Source: Mycobacteroides sp. LB1 (GTDB lineage: Bacteria; Actinomycetota; Actinomycetes; Mycobacteriales; Mycobacteriaceae). Taken from it: a DNA stretch of 64,000 nt. Within the stretch, counting starts at the first letter, position 1. Each line of letters begins with the position of its first letter. Shown in pieces: positions 33,539 to 41,780 of the stretch. The stretch spans positions 1 through 64,000 of the forward strand of contig NZ_JACCFF010000007.1 of NCBI RefSeq assembly GCF_013449725.1, given 5' to 3'. The notes beneath the pieces were generated by a model, which did not search any database, had not been told where the DNA came from, and worked only from the letters and a program-made list of their open reading frames with translations. Both the position numbers and the translations under genes were made by a program.

Positions 33539-34425
33539 GCGTCGAGCCGTTTCTCAAACCAGTGGTGCGCGTACCTCTCGTCGTTGAACGCAGCGACCTC
33601 GTGATACCCCGCCGAGCGGTACATCGCGATCGCCTCGGTGAGTGCCCGATTGGTATCCAGGCGAATCGCAGTGGCGCCGTGCGTCATCGCTTGCCGCTCC
33701 AGTTCGGCGAGGATTCGCTTCCCGAGGCCCATGCCGCGGACGTTGGGGGAGATCCACACGCGTTTGATCTCGGCGACCGGGGTGTCACGGGGCAGTTTCA
33801 GCCCACCGCAGCCCACGGGCTGGTCATGCAGGCTCGCGACGAGGAAAAGCCCGGCAGGGGCGGACAGTTCGGTATCGCCGGCGGGCAGTGCCAGTGCCGG
33901 GTCGAAGCCGCTGTCCAGCCGGGCGGCAATTTCCTCGAAGTAGGCGCGGATGCAGGAGCGGGCCTCCGGGGAGCGGGTGTCCACGATGCCGACCTGAACC
34001 TGCGAGGCCACGAAGAGTCTCTCGACCTCGGCCATGGCGTCGGCGAGCCGTCGCCGCTGATTCGCGCTCAGCGGTGCCAGGATCGATCGGGCCAGGTCAT
34101 CGGAACGGCGATCGAGCTCGTCCAGTTCGGCACGACCGGTTTCGGTGAGGCGTGCGGTGCGCACCCGGGTATCGCCTTCGGCTGCGGTCACCTCGACGAG
34201 CCCGGTGCCTTCCAGCGCCCGCAACAGCCGGCTGAGGTATCCGGAGTCCAGGCCCAGTTGGGCGCGCAGTTCGCGGATATCGCGTCCCCTCGCGCCGATC
34301 TCCCACAGCACCCGCGACTGGCCGAGGGGGCGGTCGCGTGCGAGATATTCGCTCTCGAGAACTCCTATTCGCTGCGTCACGGTTCTGTTGAAGCTGCGCA
34401 GGCCGTCCACCAGGGCATCGGTCAT
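33535..34425 (-). CDS. Fused MarR-type regulator and GNAT acetyltransferase
   Basis: A 296-residue two-domain protein. Residues about 1-145 are a MarR winged helix: RPLGQSRVLWEIGARGRDIR, LGLDSGYLSRLLRALEGTGL, VTAAEGDTRVRTARLTETGR. Residues about 150-296 are a GNAT domain: GCGGLKLPRDTPVAEIKRVW, ISPNVRGMGLGKRILAELER, LDTNRALTEAIAMYRSAGY. This fusion type couples transcriptional control with acetyl transfer. A perfect palindrome covers its own start codon, suggesting autorepression. The target is not evident; it is divergent from ispE, which could be regulated too. ATG at 34425. Confidence 0.93.
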   Translation of the reverse strand: MTDALVDGLRSFNRTVTQRIGVLESEYLARDRPLGQSRVLWEIGARGRDIRELRAQLGLDSGYLSRLLRALEGTGLVEVTAAEGDTRVRTARLTETGRAELDELDRRSDDLARSILAPLSANQRRRLADAMAEVERLFVASQVQVGIVDTRSPEARSCIRAYFEEIAARLDSGFDPALALPAGDTELSAPAGLFLVASLHDQPVGCGGLKLPRDTPVAEIKRVWISPNVRGMGLGKRILAELERQAMTHGATAIRLDTNRALTEAIAMYRSAGYHEVAAFNDERYAHHWFEKRLDA

Positions 34426-34448
34426 TTATCTGACTTTAGTCAGATAAA
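34425..34448. promoter_or_regulatory. Palindromic operator overlapping the MarR-GNAT start codon
   Basis: Perfect 10-base arms TTTATCTGAC (34425-34434) and GTCAGATAAA (34439-34448) with a 4-base centre (ttta). The left arm begins at the first base of the start codon on the minus strand. Symmetry and length fit a MarR dimer site, most likely that of the fused MarR domain itself. Confidence 0.78.
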
Positions 34449-34508
34449 GCCGCGATGTCTCCGTTGTTTGACGGGTAACGGCCATTCGCGCCGCCAGAAC
34501 GTACCCTC

Positions 34509-35459
34509 ATGGGCGTGTCCGAGACCGTCTCCGATTGGCTGCCTACCGGCGCGGTAACCGTCCGGGCGCCTGGCAAGGTCAACCTGTATCTCGCCATCGG
34601 CGACCTGCGTGATGACGGCTACCACGAGCTCACCACGGTTTTCCACGCGGTTTCGCTGGCCGACGACGTCACGGTTCGAGATGCCGATGTGTTGTCCGTC
34701 GACGTCGTCGGGCAGGGCGAGGGCACGGTGCCCACCGACGAACGCAATCTCGCCTGGCAGGCTGCCGAGCTCTTCGCCGACCACGTCGGCCGTGCTCCCG
34801 ATGTCTCGATCTTCATCAACAAAGACATTCCGGTCGCGGGCGGTATGGCCGGCGGATCCGCCGACGCGGCAGCGGTGCTGGTCGCGATGAACGAACTTTG
34901 GCGGGCCGGAGTCCCGCGCCGCGATCTGCACCAGCTGGCCGCGAGGTTGGGCAGTGATGTGCCGTTCGCGCTGCATGGGGGAACCGCGCTGGGCACGGGC
35001 CGGGGCGAGCAGCTGGCCACCGTGTTGGCGCGCAATGTCTTTCACTGGGTGTTCGCCTTCGCCGACGGTGGTTTGTCCACACCGGACGTATTCCGGGAGA
35101 TCGACCGGCTGCGTGAGAACGGCAATCCGCCGCGACTTGACGAGTCTGACGAATTGCTTGGTGCACTTGCCGCGGGTGATGCGCGCCGATTGGCGCCGCT
35201 GCTCGGTAACGAGCTGCAGGCCGCGGCGGTGAGCCTGAACCCCGGTCTGCGGCGGACGCTACGGGCAGGAGAGTCCGCGGGTGCTCTCGCGGGGATCGTG
35301 TCCGGTTCGGGCCCAACCTGTGCGTTCTTGTGCACCTCCGCCGAGGATGCGCTGCAGGTGAGCGCCGAGCTGGCGGGTGCGGGTGTGTGCCGGACGGTCC
35401 GGGTGGCTAGCGGGCCGGTTCACGGTGCGCAGGTGGTGCGGGGACGCAGCGACGGCTAG
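34509..35459 (+). CDS. ispE: 4-diphosphocytidyl-2-C-methyl-D-erythritol kinase IspE
   Basis: A 316-residue GHMP-family kinase of the MEP isoprenoid pathway, phosphorylating CDP-methylerythritol at the 2-OH. The GHMP ATP motif PVAGGMAGGSADAAAVLVAM is near residue 115, preceded by APGKVNLYLAIGDLRDDGYH, and the C-terminal GIVSGSGPTCAFLC near 275. All are intact. ATG at 34509 with a GTG two codons later. In M. tuberculosis ispE follows ksgA; here it follows an inserted block and the MarR-GNAT gene on the opposite strand, so it must have its own promoter. Confidence 0.96.
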   Translation: MGVSETVSDWLPTGAVTVRAPGKVNLYLAIGDLRDDGYHELTTVFHAVSLADDVTVRDADVLSVDVVGQGEGTVPTDERNLAWQAAELFADHVGRAPDVSIFINKDIPVAGGMAGGSADAAAVLVAMNELWRAGVPRRDLHQLAARLGSDVPFALHGGTALGTGRGEQLATVLARNVFHWVFAFADGGLSTPDVFREIDRLRENGNPPRLDESDELLGALAAGDARRLAPLLGNELQAAAVSLNPGLRRTLRAGESAGALAGIVSGSGPTCAFLCTSAEDALQVSAELAGAGVCRTVRVASGPVHGAQVVRGRSDG

Positions 35460-35751
35460 CGATGAGCCTCTCGGGCGAAGGGCATCGGCTTCTTATGTGC
35501 CTTGATCTGTTTGCGCCAACACGCCGATCATCGCGACACGCCGTACGCCCAGATCACAGTGGGTTTGGTCGCTGATTAAGAAAAGCCTAAGATGCTACCG
35601 GACCAAAAGAAGGCAGCCGGACTGTCACCTGAACGATATGAATCCGCTGCTACCAGGCCTGCGCGTGTCTACTGCACGTCGCGGCACCGGTGGCGGACCA
35701 TCCGATAAGGAAGCGTGACTCGCCCAATCGGGCCGAGGCAAGGAGGAAACT
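35460..35751. other. 292-base leader upstream of the FAAL gene
   Basis: No gene seen. Contains a SigA-like promoter (35565-35593, listed separately), a ~150-base untranslated leader and a strong AAGGAGG-type ribosome site just before the GTG at 35752. Confidence 0.5.
35565..35593 (+). promoter_or_regulatory. Probable SigA-type promoter of the FAAL gene
   Basis: TTGGTC (35565-35570), 17-base spacer, TAAGAT (35588-35593). The -10 is good for a mycobacterial SigA promoter; the -35 matches only in TTG. It lies ~160 bases before the GTG start. Confidence 0.45.
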
Positions 35752-37401
35752 GTGAGCAGGTTTACCGACGAGCTGTATGCCAACGCGCTGTCCAGCGTCA
35801 AGGGCATGGTCACCGGAGAACCCGATACTCCTGTTCGGCACACCTGGAAGCAGGTGCACGAGCGCGCCAAGCAGCTCGCCGGTGGATTGGCCGCAGCGGG
35901 CCTCGGCCCCGACGATGCGATCGGCATGTTGGTTGGCATGCCCATCGAGATCGCCCCGGCGATCCAGGCAGTGTGGATGCGCGGTGCCTCGCTGACGATG
36001 CTGCACCAGCCGACCCCGCGTACCGACCTGGCGGTGTGGGCCGAGGACACCCTTAAGGTCGTCGAGATGATCGACGCCAAGGCCGTCATCGTGTCCGCGC
36101 CGTTCGATGCCGCCGCTCCGGTGCTGGAGGAGAAGGGCGTCATCGTCGTCCACATCAAGGATCTGTGGGATGCCGAGCCCCTCGAGCCCATCGAGGTCGA
36201 CGAGGACGCCGTTGCGCTCATGCAGCTGACCTCCGGATCTACCGGATCTCCTAAGGCCGTGAAGATCACCCACCGCAACCTGTACGCCAACGCGCACGGC
36301 ATGTACGTCGCCTCCAAGTACAAGCCCGAATCGGACGTGATGGTCAGCTGGCTGCCGCTGTTCCACGATATGGGCATGGTCGGCTTCCTGACGGTGCCGA
36401 TGTTCTTCGGCGCCGAGCTGGTGAAGATCACCCCGTTGGACTTCATGAAAGATGTTCTGTTGTGGGGCAGGCTGATCGACAAGTACAAGGGCACTATGAC
36501 GGCCGCCCCGAACTTCGCGTACTCGCTGTTCGCCAAGCGGTTGCGTAACCAGGCCAAGCCGGGTGACTTCGATCTGTCGACGTTGCGGTTCGTGCTTTCC
36601 GGTGCCGAGCCGGTGGACCCGGCGGTGGTCAAGGACCTGTGTGATGCCGGAAAGCCGTTCGGGTTCAAGTGGTCTGCGATGGTGCCCGCGTACGGTATGG
36701 CCGAAACCGCACTGGCCGTGTCTTTCTCGGAGGTCGAGGCCGGTGGCCTCATCGTCGACGAGGTCGATGCCGACCTGCTGGCAGCCCTGCGCCGTGCCGT
36801 TCCCGCTAGCCGCGGAAACCTGCGCCACCTGGCGACACTGGGCCCGCTGCTGCCGGGTATCGAGGCACGGGTCATCGACGAGGATCTGAACGTGTTGCCC
36901 CCGCGCGGCGTTGGCGTCATCGAACTACGCGGCGAGTCGGTGACCCCCGGCTACGTCACCATGGGCGGATTGCTGGACGCACAGGACGAACACGGTTGGT
37001 ACAACACCGGTGACCTCGGCTACCTCACCGAAAAGGGACACGTGGTGGTGTGCGGCCGCGTCAAGGACGTCATCATCATGGCCGGGCGCAATATCTACCC
37101 GACCGATATCGAGCGCGCCGCGGGTCGCGTCGCGGGCGTGCGGCCCGGCTGTGCCGTCGCGGTGCGCCTGGAGGCCGGAGTCGATCCCAAGAACCAGCGC
37201 GAGACCTTCGCGGTTGTGGTGGAGTCCAACGCATTCGAGAATGCGGACGAGGTTCGGCGGATCGAGCAGCAGGTCGCTCACGAGGTCGTCGCCGAGGTCG
37301 ATGTGCGGCCGCGCAATGTGGTGGTGCTCGGACCGGGCAGCATTCCCAAGACTCCGTCGGGCAAGCTGCGTAGGTCGACTTCGGTGGCGCTCGTCATCTA
37401 G
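35752..37401 (+). CDS. Fatty-acyl-AMP ligase (FadD/Pks16-like)
   Basis: A 549-residue ANL-superfamily adenylating enzyme. The AMP motif is LTSGSTGSPKAVKITHRNLY near residue 160; YGMAETALAVSFSEVEAGG, WYNTGDLGYLTEKGHVVVCGRVKD and the late catalytic-Lys segment IPKTPSGKLRRS also fit. The long loop before the C-terminal domain is typical of fatty-acyl-AMP ligases that hand acyl chains to polyketide synthases rather than CoA. It matches Rv1013 (pks16, misnamed) in type and place. GTG start, preceded by AAGGAGG. Confidence 0.94.
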   Translation: MSRFTDELYANALSSVKGMVTGEPDTPVRHTWKQVHERAKQLAGGLAAAGLGPDDAIGMLVGMPIEIAPAIQAVWMRGASLTMLHQPTPRTDLAVWAEDTLKVVEMIDAKAVIVSAPFDAAAPVLEEKGVIVVHIKDLWDAEPLEPIEVDEDAVALMQLTSGSTGSPKAVKITHRNLYANAHGMYVASKYKPESDVMVSWLPLFHDMGMVGFLTVPMFFGAELVKITPLDFMKDVLLWGRLIDKYKGTMTAAPNFAYSLFAKRLRNQAKPGDFDLSTLRFVLSGAEPVDPAVVKDLCDAGKPFGFKWSAMVPAYGMAETALAVSFSEVEAGGLIVDEVDADLLAALRRAVPASRGNLRHLATLGPLLPGIEARVIDEDLNVLPPRGVGVIELRGESVTPGYVTMGGLLDAQDEHGWYNTGDLGYLTEKGHVVVCGRVKDVIIMAGRNIYPTDIERAAGRVAGVRPGCAVAVRLEAGVDPKNQRETFAVVVESNAFENADEVRRIEQQVAHEVVAEVDVRPRNVVVLGPGSIPKTPSGKLRRSTSVALVI

Positions 37402-37605
37402 GTGCTGTCGAGTGACCCCGAGCAAGGGGAACACGCGCGAATCTCGTGGCACGGCAATGATGTCGAGCAAGATATCTGGTTCGGAGATACCTGGCCGCTG
37501 GAAGATGTCTGGGTAGTCGTCAGCGGTGCCGACGGTGACGGAACTGCAGGGCGTGATTCGAGTACCTTTTATGTCACGGCCGTGCACGACGTCATCGTGC
37601 TCTGA
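37402..37605 (+). CDS. Possible small acidic protein downstream of FAAL
   Basis: A 67-codon frame beginning GTG directly after the FAAL stop. The product is rich in Asp, Glu, Trp and Val (VEQDIWFGDTWPLEDVWVVV) and has no signal peptide or known domain. Codon third positions are reasonably GC-rich. It could be a real small gene translationally coupled to the ligase, or a chance extension before the hairpin at 37610. I cannot assign a family. Confidence 0.35.
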   Translation: MLSSDPEQGEHARISWHGNDVEQDIWFGDTWPLEDVWVVVSGADGDGTAGRDSSTFYVTAVHDVIVL

Positions 37606-37609
37606 AGGC

Positions 37610-37666
37610 CGACAGTAACCTCCACGCAGGAGTTCGAGCCGAAATGCCTGCGTGGCGTTACTGTCG
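37610..37666. terminator. Long bidirectional hairpin between FAAL and fabH
   Basis: Arms CGACAGTAAC-ct-CCACGCAGG and CCTGCGTGG-c-GTTACTGTCG form ~19 pairs with an internal bulge and a 16-base loop. It lies between convergent transcripts; there is no T-run. Confidence 0.75.
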
Positions 37667-37677
37667 CGACGGGCGCA

Positions 37678-38694
37678 TCACTCGAATGGGACCGGTGGCA
37701 TCTTGACCACCTGGGCGGCATAGCTCAGTCCGGCACCGTAGCCGATGAGCAGCGCCAGATCGCCGGGCTTGGCGGCGCCCGTCGACAACAGACCCTCCAT
37801 GGCCAGCGGAACCGATGCGGCTGAGGTGTTGCCGGCGTGCTCGATATCGTTGGCAATCACCGCATCCGGGCGTAGGTGCAGATTCTTGGCGAGCAGCTCG
37901 TTGATCCGGCTGTTGGCCTGATGCGGGACAAACACGTCGATGTCCTCGGGGCCCACCTTCGCGGCCTCCAGGGCGCGCTGGCCGACCTTGCCCATTTCGA
38001 ATGCCGCCCAACGAAATACCGAGGTTCCCTCAATCCGCAGATAAGGACGCGGGCCTTCGGGCTTGGCCGCGAAATCCATCCAGTCGATGTCCTGCCGAAT
38101 AGCGTTGGCCTGACTTCCGTCGCTGCCCCACACCGTGGGGCCGATTCCCTGTTCGGCGGTCTCGCCGACGACAACCGCGCCGGCTCCGTCGCCGAAGATG
38201 AAGCAGTTGCCGCGGTCGGTTATATCCAATGCGGGGGAGAGCTTTTCCGTACCGATTACCAGCACCTTGCTGGCGCTGCCGCCGCGGATCATGTCGCCCG
38301 CGACGCCCACTGCGTAGCCGAACCCGGCGCAGCCGGCGGACAGGTCGAACGCCGGGACACCTTGGGCGCCCAATACGGTGGCGACGGCCGGGGCGGACGC
38401 CGGCGTCTGCAAGTAGTGGGTGCTGGTGGCAACGATCACCGCGTCGATCTCGGCGCCGGTGAGCAGGGCGTTGGCGATGGCCTTGCGTCCGGCTTCGATG
38501 GCCAGGGTCTGGGCGGATTCATCGTCGGCAGCGAACCGACGGGTCTTGATCCCGGTGCGGGTGTAGATCCACTCGTCCGAAGACTCAATGTGCTCGCAGA
38601 TCTCATCGTTGGTGACGACGCGTTCGGGACGGTACGTCCCCAGGCTGAGCAGGCCGATCTTGTTGACGCCGGTGGTCTCCGCTATCACGGTCAT
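37678..38694 (-). CDS. Beta-ketoacyl-ACP synthase III-like enzyme (FabH paralogue)
   Basis: A 338-residue thiolase-fold synthase. The catalytic triad is visible: Cys near 118 in FDLSAGCAGFGYAVGVAGD, His near 257 in DVFVPHQANSRINELLAKN and Asn near 287 in DIEHAGNTSAASVPLAMEGL. These are the FabH Cys-His-Asn. FabH condenses an acyl-CoA with malonyl-ACP to start fatty-acid synthesis or feed FAS-II. M. tuberculosis has its FabH elsewhere and none at this position, so this is an extra copy, next to a fatty-acyl-AMP ligase; a joint role in a specialised lipid is possible but unproven. ATG at 38694. Confidence 0.94.
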   Translation of the reverse strand: MTVIAETTGVNKIGLLSLGTYRPERVVTNDEICEHIESSDEWIYTRTGIKTRRFAADDESAQTLAIEAGRKAIANALLTGAEIDAVIVATSTHYLQTPASAPAVATVLGAQGVPAFDLSAGCAGFGYAVGVAGDMIRGGSASKVLVIGTEKLSPALDITDRGNCFIFGDGAGAVVVGETAEQGIGPTVWGSDGSQANAIRQDIDWMDFAAKPEGPRPYLRIEGTSVFRWAAFEMGKVGQRALEAAKVGPEDIDVFVPHQANSRINELLAKNLHLRPDAVIANDIEHAGNTSAASVPLAMEGLLSTGAAKPGDLALLIGYGAGLSYAAQVVKMPPVPFE

Positions 38695-38724
38695 GAGGAG
38701 ACCATAGCGGGCACATCCAGACGT

Positions 38725-39315
38725 CTAGCCCCAGGCGTGTACCTGGTTCTGTGCCGCCTCCAGGCCGAGGCGAACCAGGAGCTCCGTCGCATCGGCGCCA
38801 TGCTCGCACAGCAGCGGCACCTGCTCGGCCTCCGTCTTGGTGAAGTTCTCCAGCACGTAGGCGGCCGGATCCTTGCGTCCGGGCGGACGGCCTACGCCCA
38901 GACGAACCCGCAGGTAGTCCTTGGTGCCCAATGACTGGGACACCGAGCGCAGCCCGTTGTGGCCGCCCTCGCCGCCGCCGATTTTGAGCCGTACGGTGCT
39001 GAAATCGAGGTCCAGCTCGTCGTGCAGCACGATGACATTCCCCGGGGAGACCGAGAAGAACTTGGCCAGCGCGGCAACCTGGGGGCCCGAGGTGTTCATG
39101 AACGTGCGGGGCTTGGCCAGGTTCACGGCCCGGCCGCCGAGACGAATCGTCGTCGCCTCGGCGCCGGACTTCTTGTGCGGCTTGAATGTCGCGCCGTCCT
39201 TGGCCGCCAGCAGATCGGCGACCATGAATCCGAGGTTGTGCCGTGTCTTGGCGTAGGTCGGCCCGGGGTTGCCCAGGCCGACCACCAGCACGGCATCGTC
39301 GGATAAGTCGGGCAC
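38725..39315 (-). CDS. pth: Peptidyl-tRNA hydrolase
   Basis: A 196-residue enzyme that frees tRNA from drop-off peptidyl-tRNA. Signatures: VVGLGNPGPTYAKTRHNLGF with catalytic His near 25, FMNTSGPQVAALAKFF, the Asp in VLHDELDLDFSTVRLK and GGGEGGHNGLRSVSQSLGTK. GTG start at 39315, 12 bases after the rplY stop, so it is co-transcribed with rplY. Rv1014c counterpart. Confidence 0.97.
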   Translation of the reverse strand: MPDLSDDAVLVVGLGNPGPTYAKTRHNLGFMVADLLAAKDGATFKPHKKSGAEATTIRLGGRAVNLAKPRTFMNTSGPQVAALAKFFSVSPGNVIVLHDELDLDFSTVRLKIGGGEGGHNGLRSVSQSLGTKDYLRVRLGVGRPPGRKDPAAYVLENFTKTEAEQVPLLCEHGADATELLVRLGLEAAQNQVHAWG

Positions 39316-39327
39316 GACGTACTCGAC

Positions 39328-39981
39328 CTACTCTTCCGTGCTGGCTTCGGCGGCGTCGCCTGCGGCAGAAGCCTCGCCGGCACCTTCGTTGCCGCCGCCC
39401 TCGGCGTCCATCTCGTCGGAGGTCGGCGCGGCGACCACGTTGATAACGAGAGTGTCCGGGTCGGAGATCAGCGTGGAACCCGCGGGCAGCTCGATCGAAC
39501 CTGCGGTGATCTGCGTACCGGCCTCAAGGCCCTCGACAGACACGGTGAGGTGGTCGGGAATCGACAGCGCCTCGGCCTCGATTTCCAGGGTGTTGGCGTC
39601 CTGGGCGACCAAGGTGCCGCTCGCGGCATCGCCCTCGATGTGGACGTTCACCTCGACGGTGACCTTCTCGCCCTTGCGCACGACCAGCAGGTCGGCGTGC
39701 ACCAGGTTGCGGCGGATGGGGTGAATCTCGATGGTCTTGGTGAGGGCCAGCTGCTCGCGTCCCTCGATGTTCAGGGTCAGCACCGCGTTGGTGCCGGAGT
39801 TACGCAGCACGGCCGAGAAATCACGGGCCGGCAGGTTCAGGTGCTCGGGGGTGGTGTTGTGGCCGTACAGGACGGCGGGGACCAGGCCGTCGCGACGCGC
39901 GCGGCGCGAGGCACCCTTACCGGTGTCCTGGCGGACGGTCACGTCGAGGTTATTGCCGCTGGGGGCGTTTTTCTTGGACAT
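39328..39981 (-). CDS. rplY: 50S ribosomal protein L25 (CTC form)
   Basis: A 217-residue 5S rRNA-binding protein of the long general-stress CTC type. The N-terminal L25 domain begins VRQDTGKGASRRARRDGLVP AVLYGHN (first part TGKGASRRARR), then LALTKTIEIHPIRRNLVHAD; the second TL5/CTC domain contains LVRKGEKVTVEV-like sheets. The Glu/Ala-rich tail (EGGGNEGAGEASAAGDAAEA) is disordered. I chose ATG at 39981. It leads the rplY-pth pair. Confidence 0.95.
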   Translation of the reverse strand: MSKKNAPSGNNLDVTVRQDTGKGASRRARRDGLVPAVLYGHNTTPEHLNLPARDFSAVLRNSGTNAVLTLNIEGREQLALTKTIEIHPIRRNLVHADLLVVRKGEKVTVEVNVHIEGDAASGTLVAQDANTLEIEAEALSIPDHLTVSVEGLEAGTQITAGSIELPAGSTLISDPDTLVINVVAAPTSDEMDAEGGGNEGAGEASAAGDAAEASTEE

Positions 39982-40128
39982 GTGGTCGACTCCTTGCGTC
40001 TCGTTAGGCACGGCGCAGGAAGGACATCACGATGATGCTCATGATCCCGTCGATAACGGTGGGTAAAAGGACCCACCCTCGCCGTGACAGCCCGCTCAGA
40101 GTAGCCCAGCGCGGGTTCGGAACGCCAA

Positions 40129-41013
40129 TCAGGACGGGAAGGATACCCCGGTGAGCTGCTCGGACAGGTCCCAGAGCCCGCGAGCGGTGGCCGCATCCTT
40201 GGCCTTGCCGCTGCGGCCGACCTTCTTGGGGTATCCCTTCGCCTCAAAGAGGCCGTCGGGTCCGATGTAGGTATCGCCCGGCAGGTCTTGCGATGCCGCA
40301 TAGAGCACCGTCAACGCACCGTGTGTGGCGTCCTGCGCATAGAGGTTCCCGGCCTTGAGGGCGAAGGTGAAGATCGGGTGCCCGCTGTGAGATTGCAGTT
40401 CGGTCGCCGCGATACCCGGATGAGCGACCACCGCACGCACCGGCGATCCCGCCACGGTGAGGCGGCGTTGCAACTCGCTCGTGAACAGCAGGTTGGCCAG
40501 CTTGGATGCACCGTACGCCCCGGTGCGGGTGTACCGACGGCGCTCGTAGTTGAGGTCGGTCAGGTCTATGCTTCCGGCGCGGTGTGCCACCGAAGCCACC
40601 GCGACCACCCGGTCGGTGATCTTGGGCAGCAACAGGTTGGTCAGCGCGAACGCACCGAGATGGTTTGTGCCGATCTGGTTTTCGAAGCCGTCGACTGTCG
40701 TGGTGTGCGGGACCATCATGATGCCGGCGTTGTTCACCAGTACGTCGAGGCTGTCGACGGTATCGGCGAAGGCTCGTACCGAGGCCAGATCGGCGACGTC
40801 GACCTGGCGCACCTCGGTGCTGCCGGTGCTGGTGGCGTCGATCGAAGCCTTGGCGGCCTTGCCCTTCTCGGTGTTACGCACCGCCATGACGACGTGGGCG
40901 CCGACTCGGGCTAGCTCGCGTGCGGTCTCCAGGCCCAGTCCGCTGTTGGCTCCGGTGATGACGACGGTGCGACCTTCGAACGACGGCAGATCCTTGGCGG
41001 TCCATGTGCTCAC
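40129..41013 (-). CDS. Short-chain dehydrogenase/reductase (SDR)
   Basis: A 294-residue NAD(P)-dependent oxidoreductase with the classical Rossmann motif TVVITGANSGLGLETARELA near residue 20, NNAGIM near 95, and the catalytic YGASKLANL (YxxxK) near 175. The type resembles retinol dehydrogenase or protochlorophyllide reductase-like SDRs, a common unassigned mycobacterial group. Substrate unknown. GTG at 41013 gives a normal N-terminus; the frame extends 14 codons upstream. It separates rplY from lpqT, which are adjacent in M. tuberculosis. Confidence 0.93.
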   Translation of the reverse strand: MSTWTAKDLPSFEGRTVVITGANSGLGLETARELARVGAHVVMAVRNTEKGKAAKASIDATSTGSTEVRQVDVADLASVRAFADTVDSLDVLVNNAGIMMVPHTTTVDGFENQIGTNHLGAFALTNLLLPKITDRVVAVASVAHRAGSIDLTDLNYERRRYTRTGAYGASKLANLLFTSELQRRLTVAGSPVRAVVAHPGIAATELQSHSGHPIFTFALKAGNLYAQDATHGALTVLYAASQDLPGDTYIGPDGLFEAKGYPKKVGRSGKAKDAATARGLWDLSEQLTGVSFPS

Positions 41014-41111
41014 GACAGCGACCCTAAGGCTTCCCGGAGATAACGTCGAGATCATGACCTTTGAGACCGAAGTCGATGCCTTTTTGGATCAGCTCGTGTT
41101 TGTCCGGAGCC

Positions 41112-41780
41112 TCAACGCTTCGTGATTCTCAGTCCCTCGGTGAGGGCGGCGACATCCTTTGCCAGCGCCGCGGACTGCGCCTCCGTCGTCGTCACCGTGA
41201 GTTGCACGAGGTAGTGGATCGGGCCAGCGGGCACGATGACGTCCCGGTTCCACGCGTGCACACGCACGTTCTGGTTGTCGTAGGTGCCTTCGATGGCGGC
41301 CGACGGATAATCCTGGAAGTCCTCGAGGGATGAGGAGATCTTCTGAAAGTTCTGGGTGTTCTGCGCGTCGGCGAAGCCGTGCTCGGTGATCGCCTTGCGG
41401 GCATCGAGCGGGCCATCCAGTTTGATGAGGTAGATCACCGCGCTTGGTGTTCTTCCCTGATCGGCATCGCTGGGCTTGTCCGTGATCAGGTAGGCGGGAT
41501 CGAGCGGGCCGAGATTCTCCCACCCGGCGGGCAGCGGCACCTCGATGCGGATACTCGCGACGGCATCCGGTGACAACGGGATGACCTTGACGCCGAGGCT
41601 CTGCAGGTATTCGTTCATCGAAGTCGGCGCAGTGCTGGTGGGTGCAGCCGAGCTGCTCGATGCCGGGCTGTTTGATGCCGAGCCGTCTGATGAAACGGCT
41701 TGCGGTTCAGGTTGTTTCGATCCGCACCCGGTTCCCGTGAGCGCCATCAGGCACGCGGCAACCAGTGCGGCGCTACGCAT
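41112..41780 (-). CDS. lpqT: Lipoprotein LpqT
   Basis: A 222-residue lipoprotein. The signal peptide ends with lipobox TGTGC (Cys near 19), followed by a Ser/Pro/Thr-rich linker (about 30-55) and a compact LpqN/LpqT-type domain: VIPLSPDAVASIRIEVPLPA, YLITDKPSDADQGRTPSAVI, GFADAQNTQNFQKISSSLED, TYDNQNVRVHAW. LpqN-type proteins are envelope lipoproteins that interact with secreted mycolyltransferases; that role here is an inference. The ATG overlaps the prs stop (41773) by eight bases. Confidence 0.93.
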   Translation of the reverse strand: MRSAALVAACLMALTGTGCGSKQPEPQAVSSDGSASNSPASSSSAAPTSTAPTSMNEYLQSLGVKVIPLSPDAVASIRIEVPLPAGWENLGPLDPAYLITDKPSDADQGRTPSAVIYLIKLDGPLDARKAITEHGFADAQNTQNFQKISSSLEDFQDYPSAAIEGTYDNQNVRVHAWNRDVIVPAGPIHYLVQLTVTTTEAQSAALAKDVAALTEGLRITKR

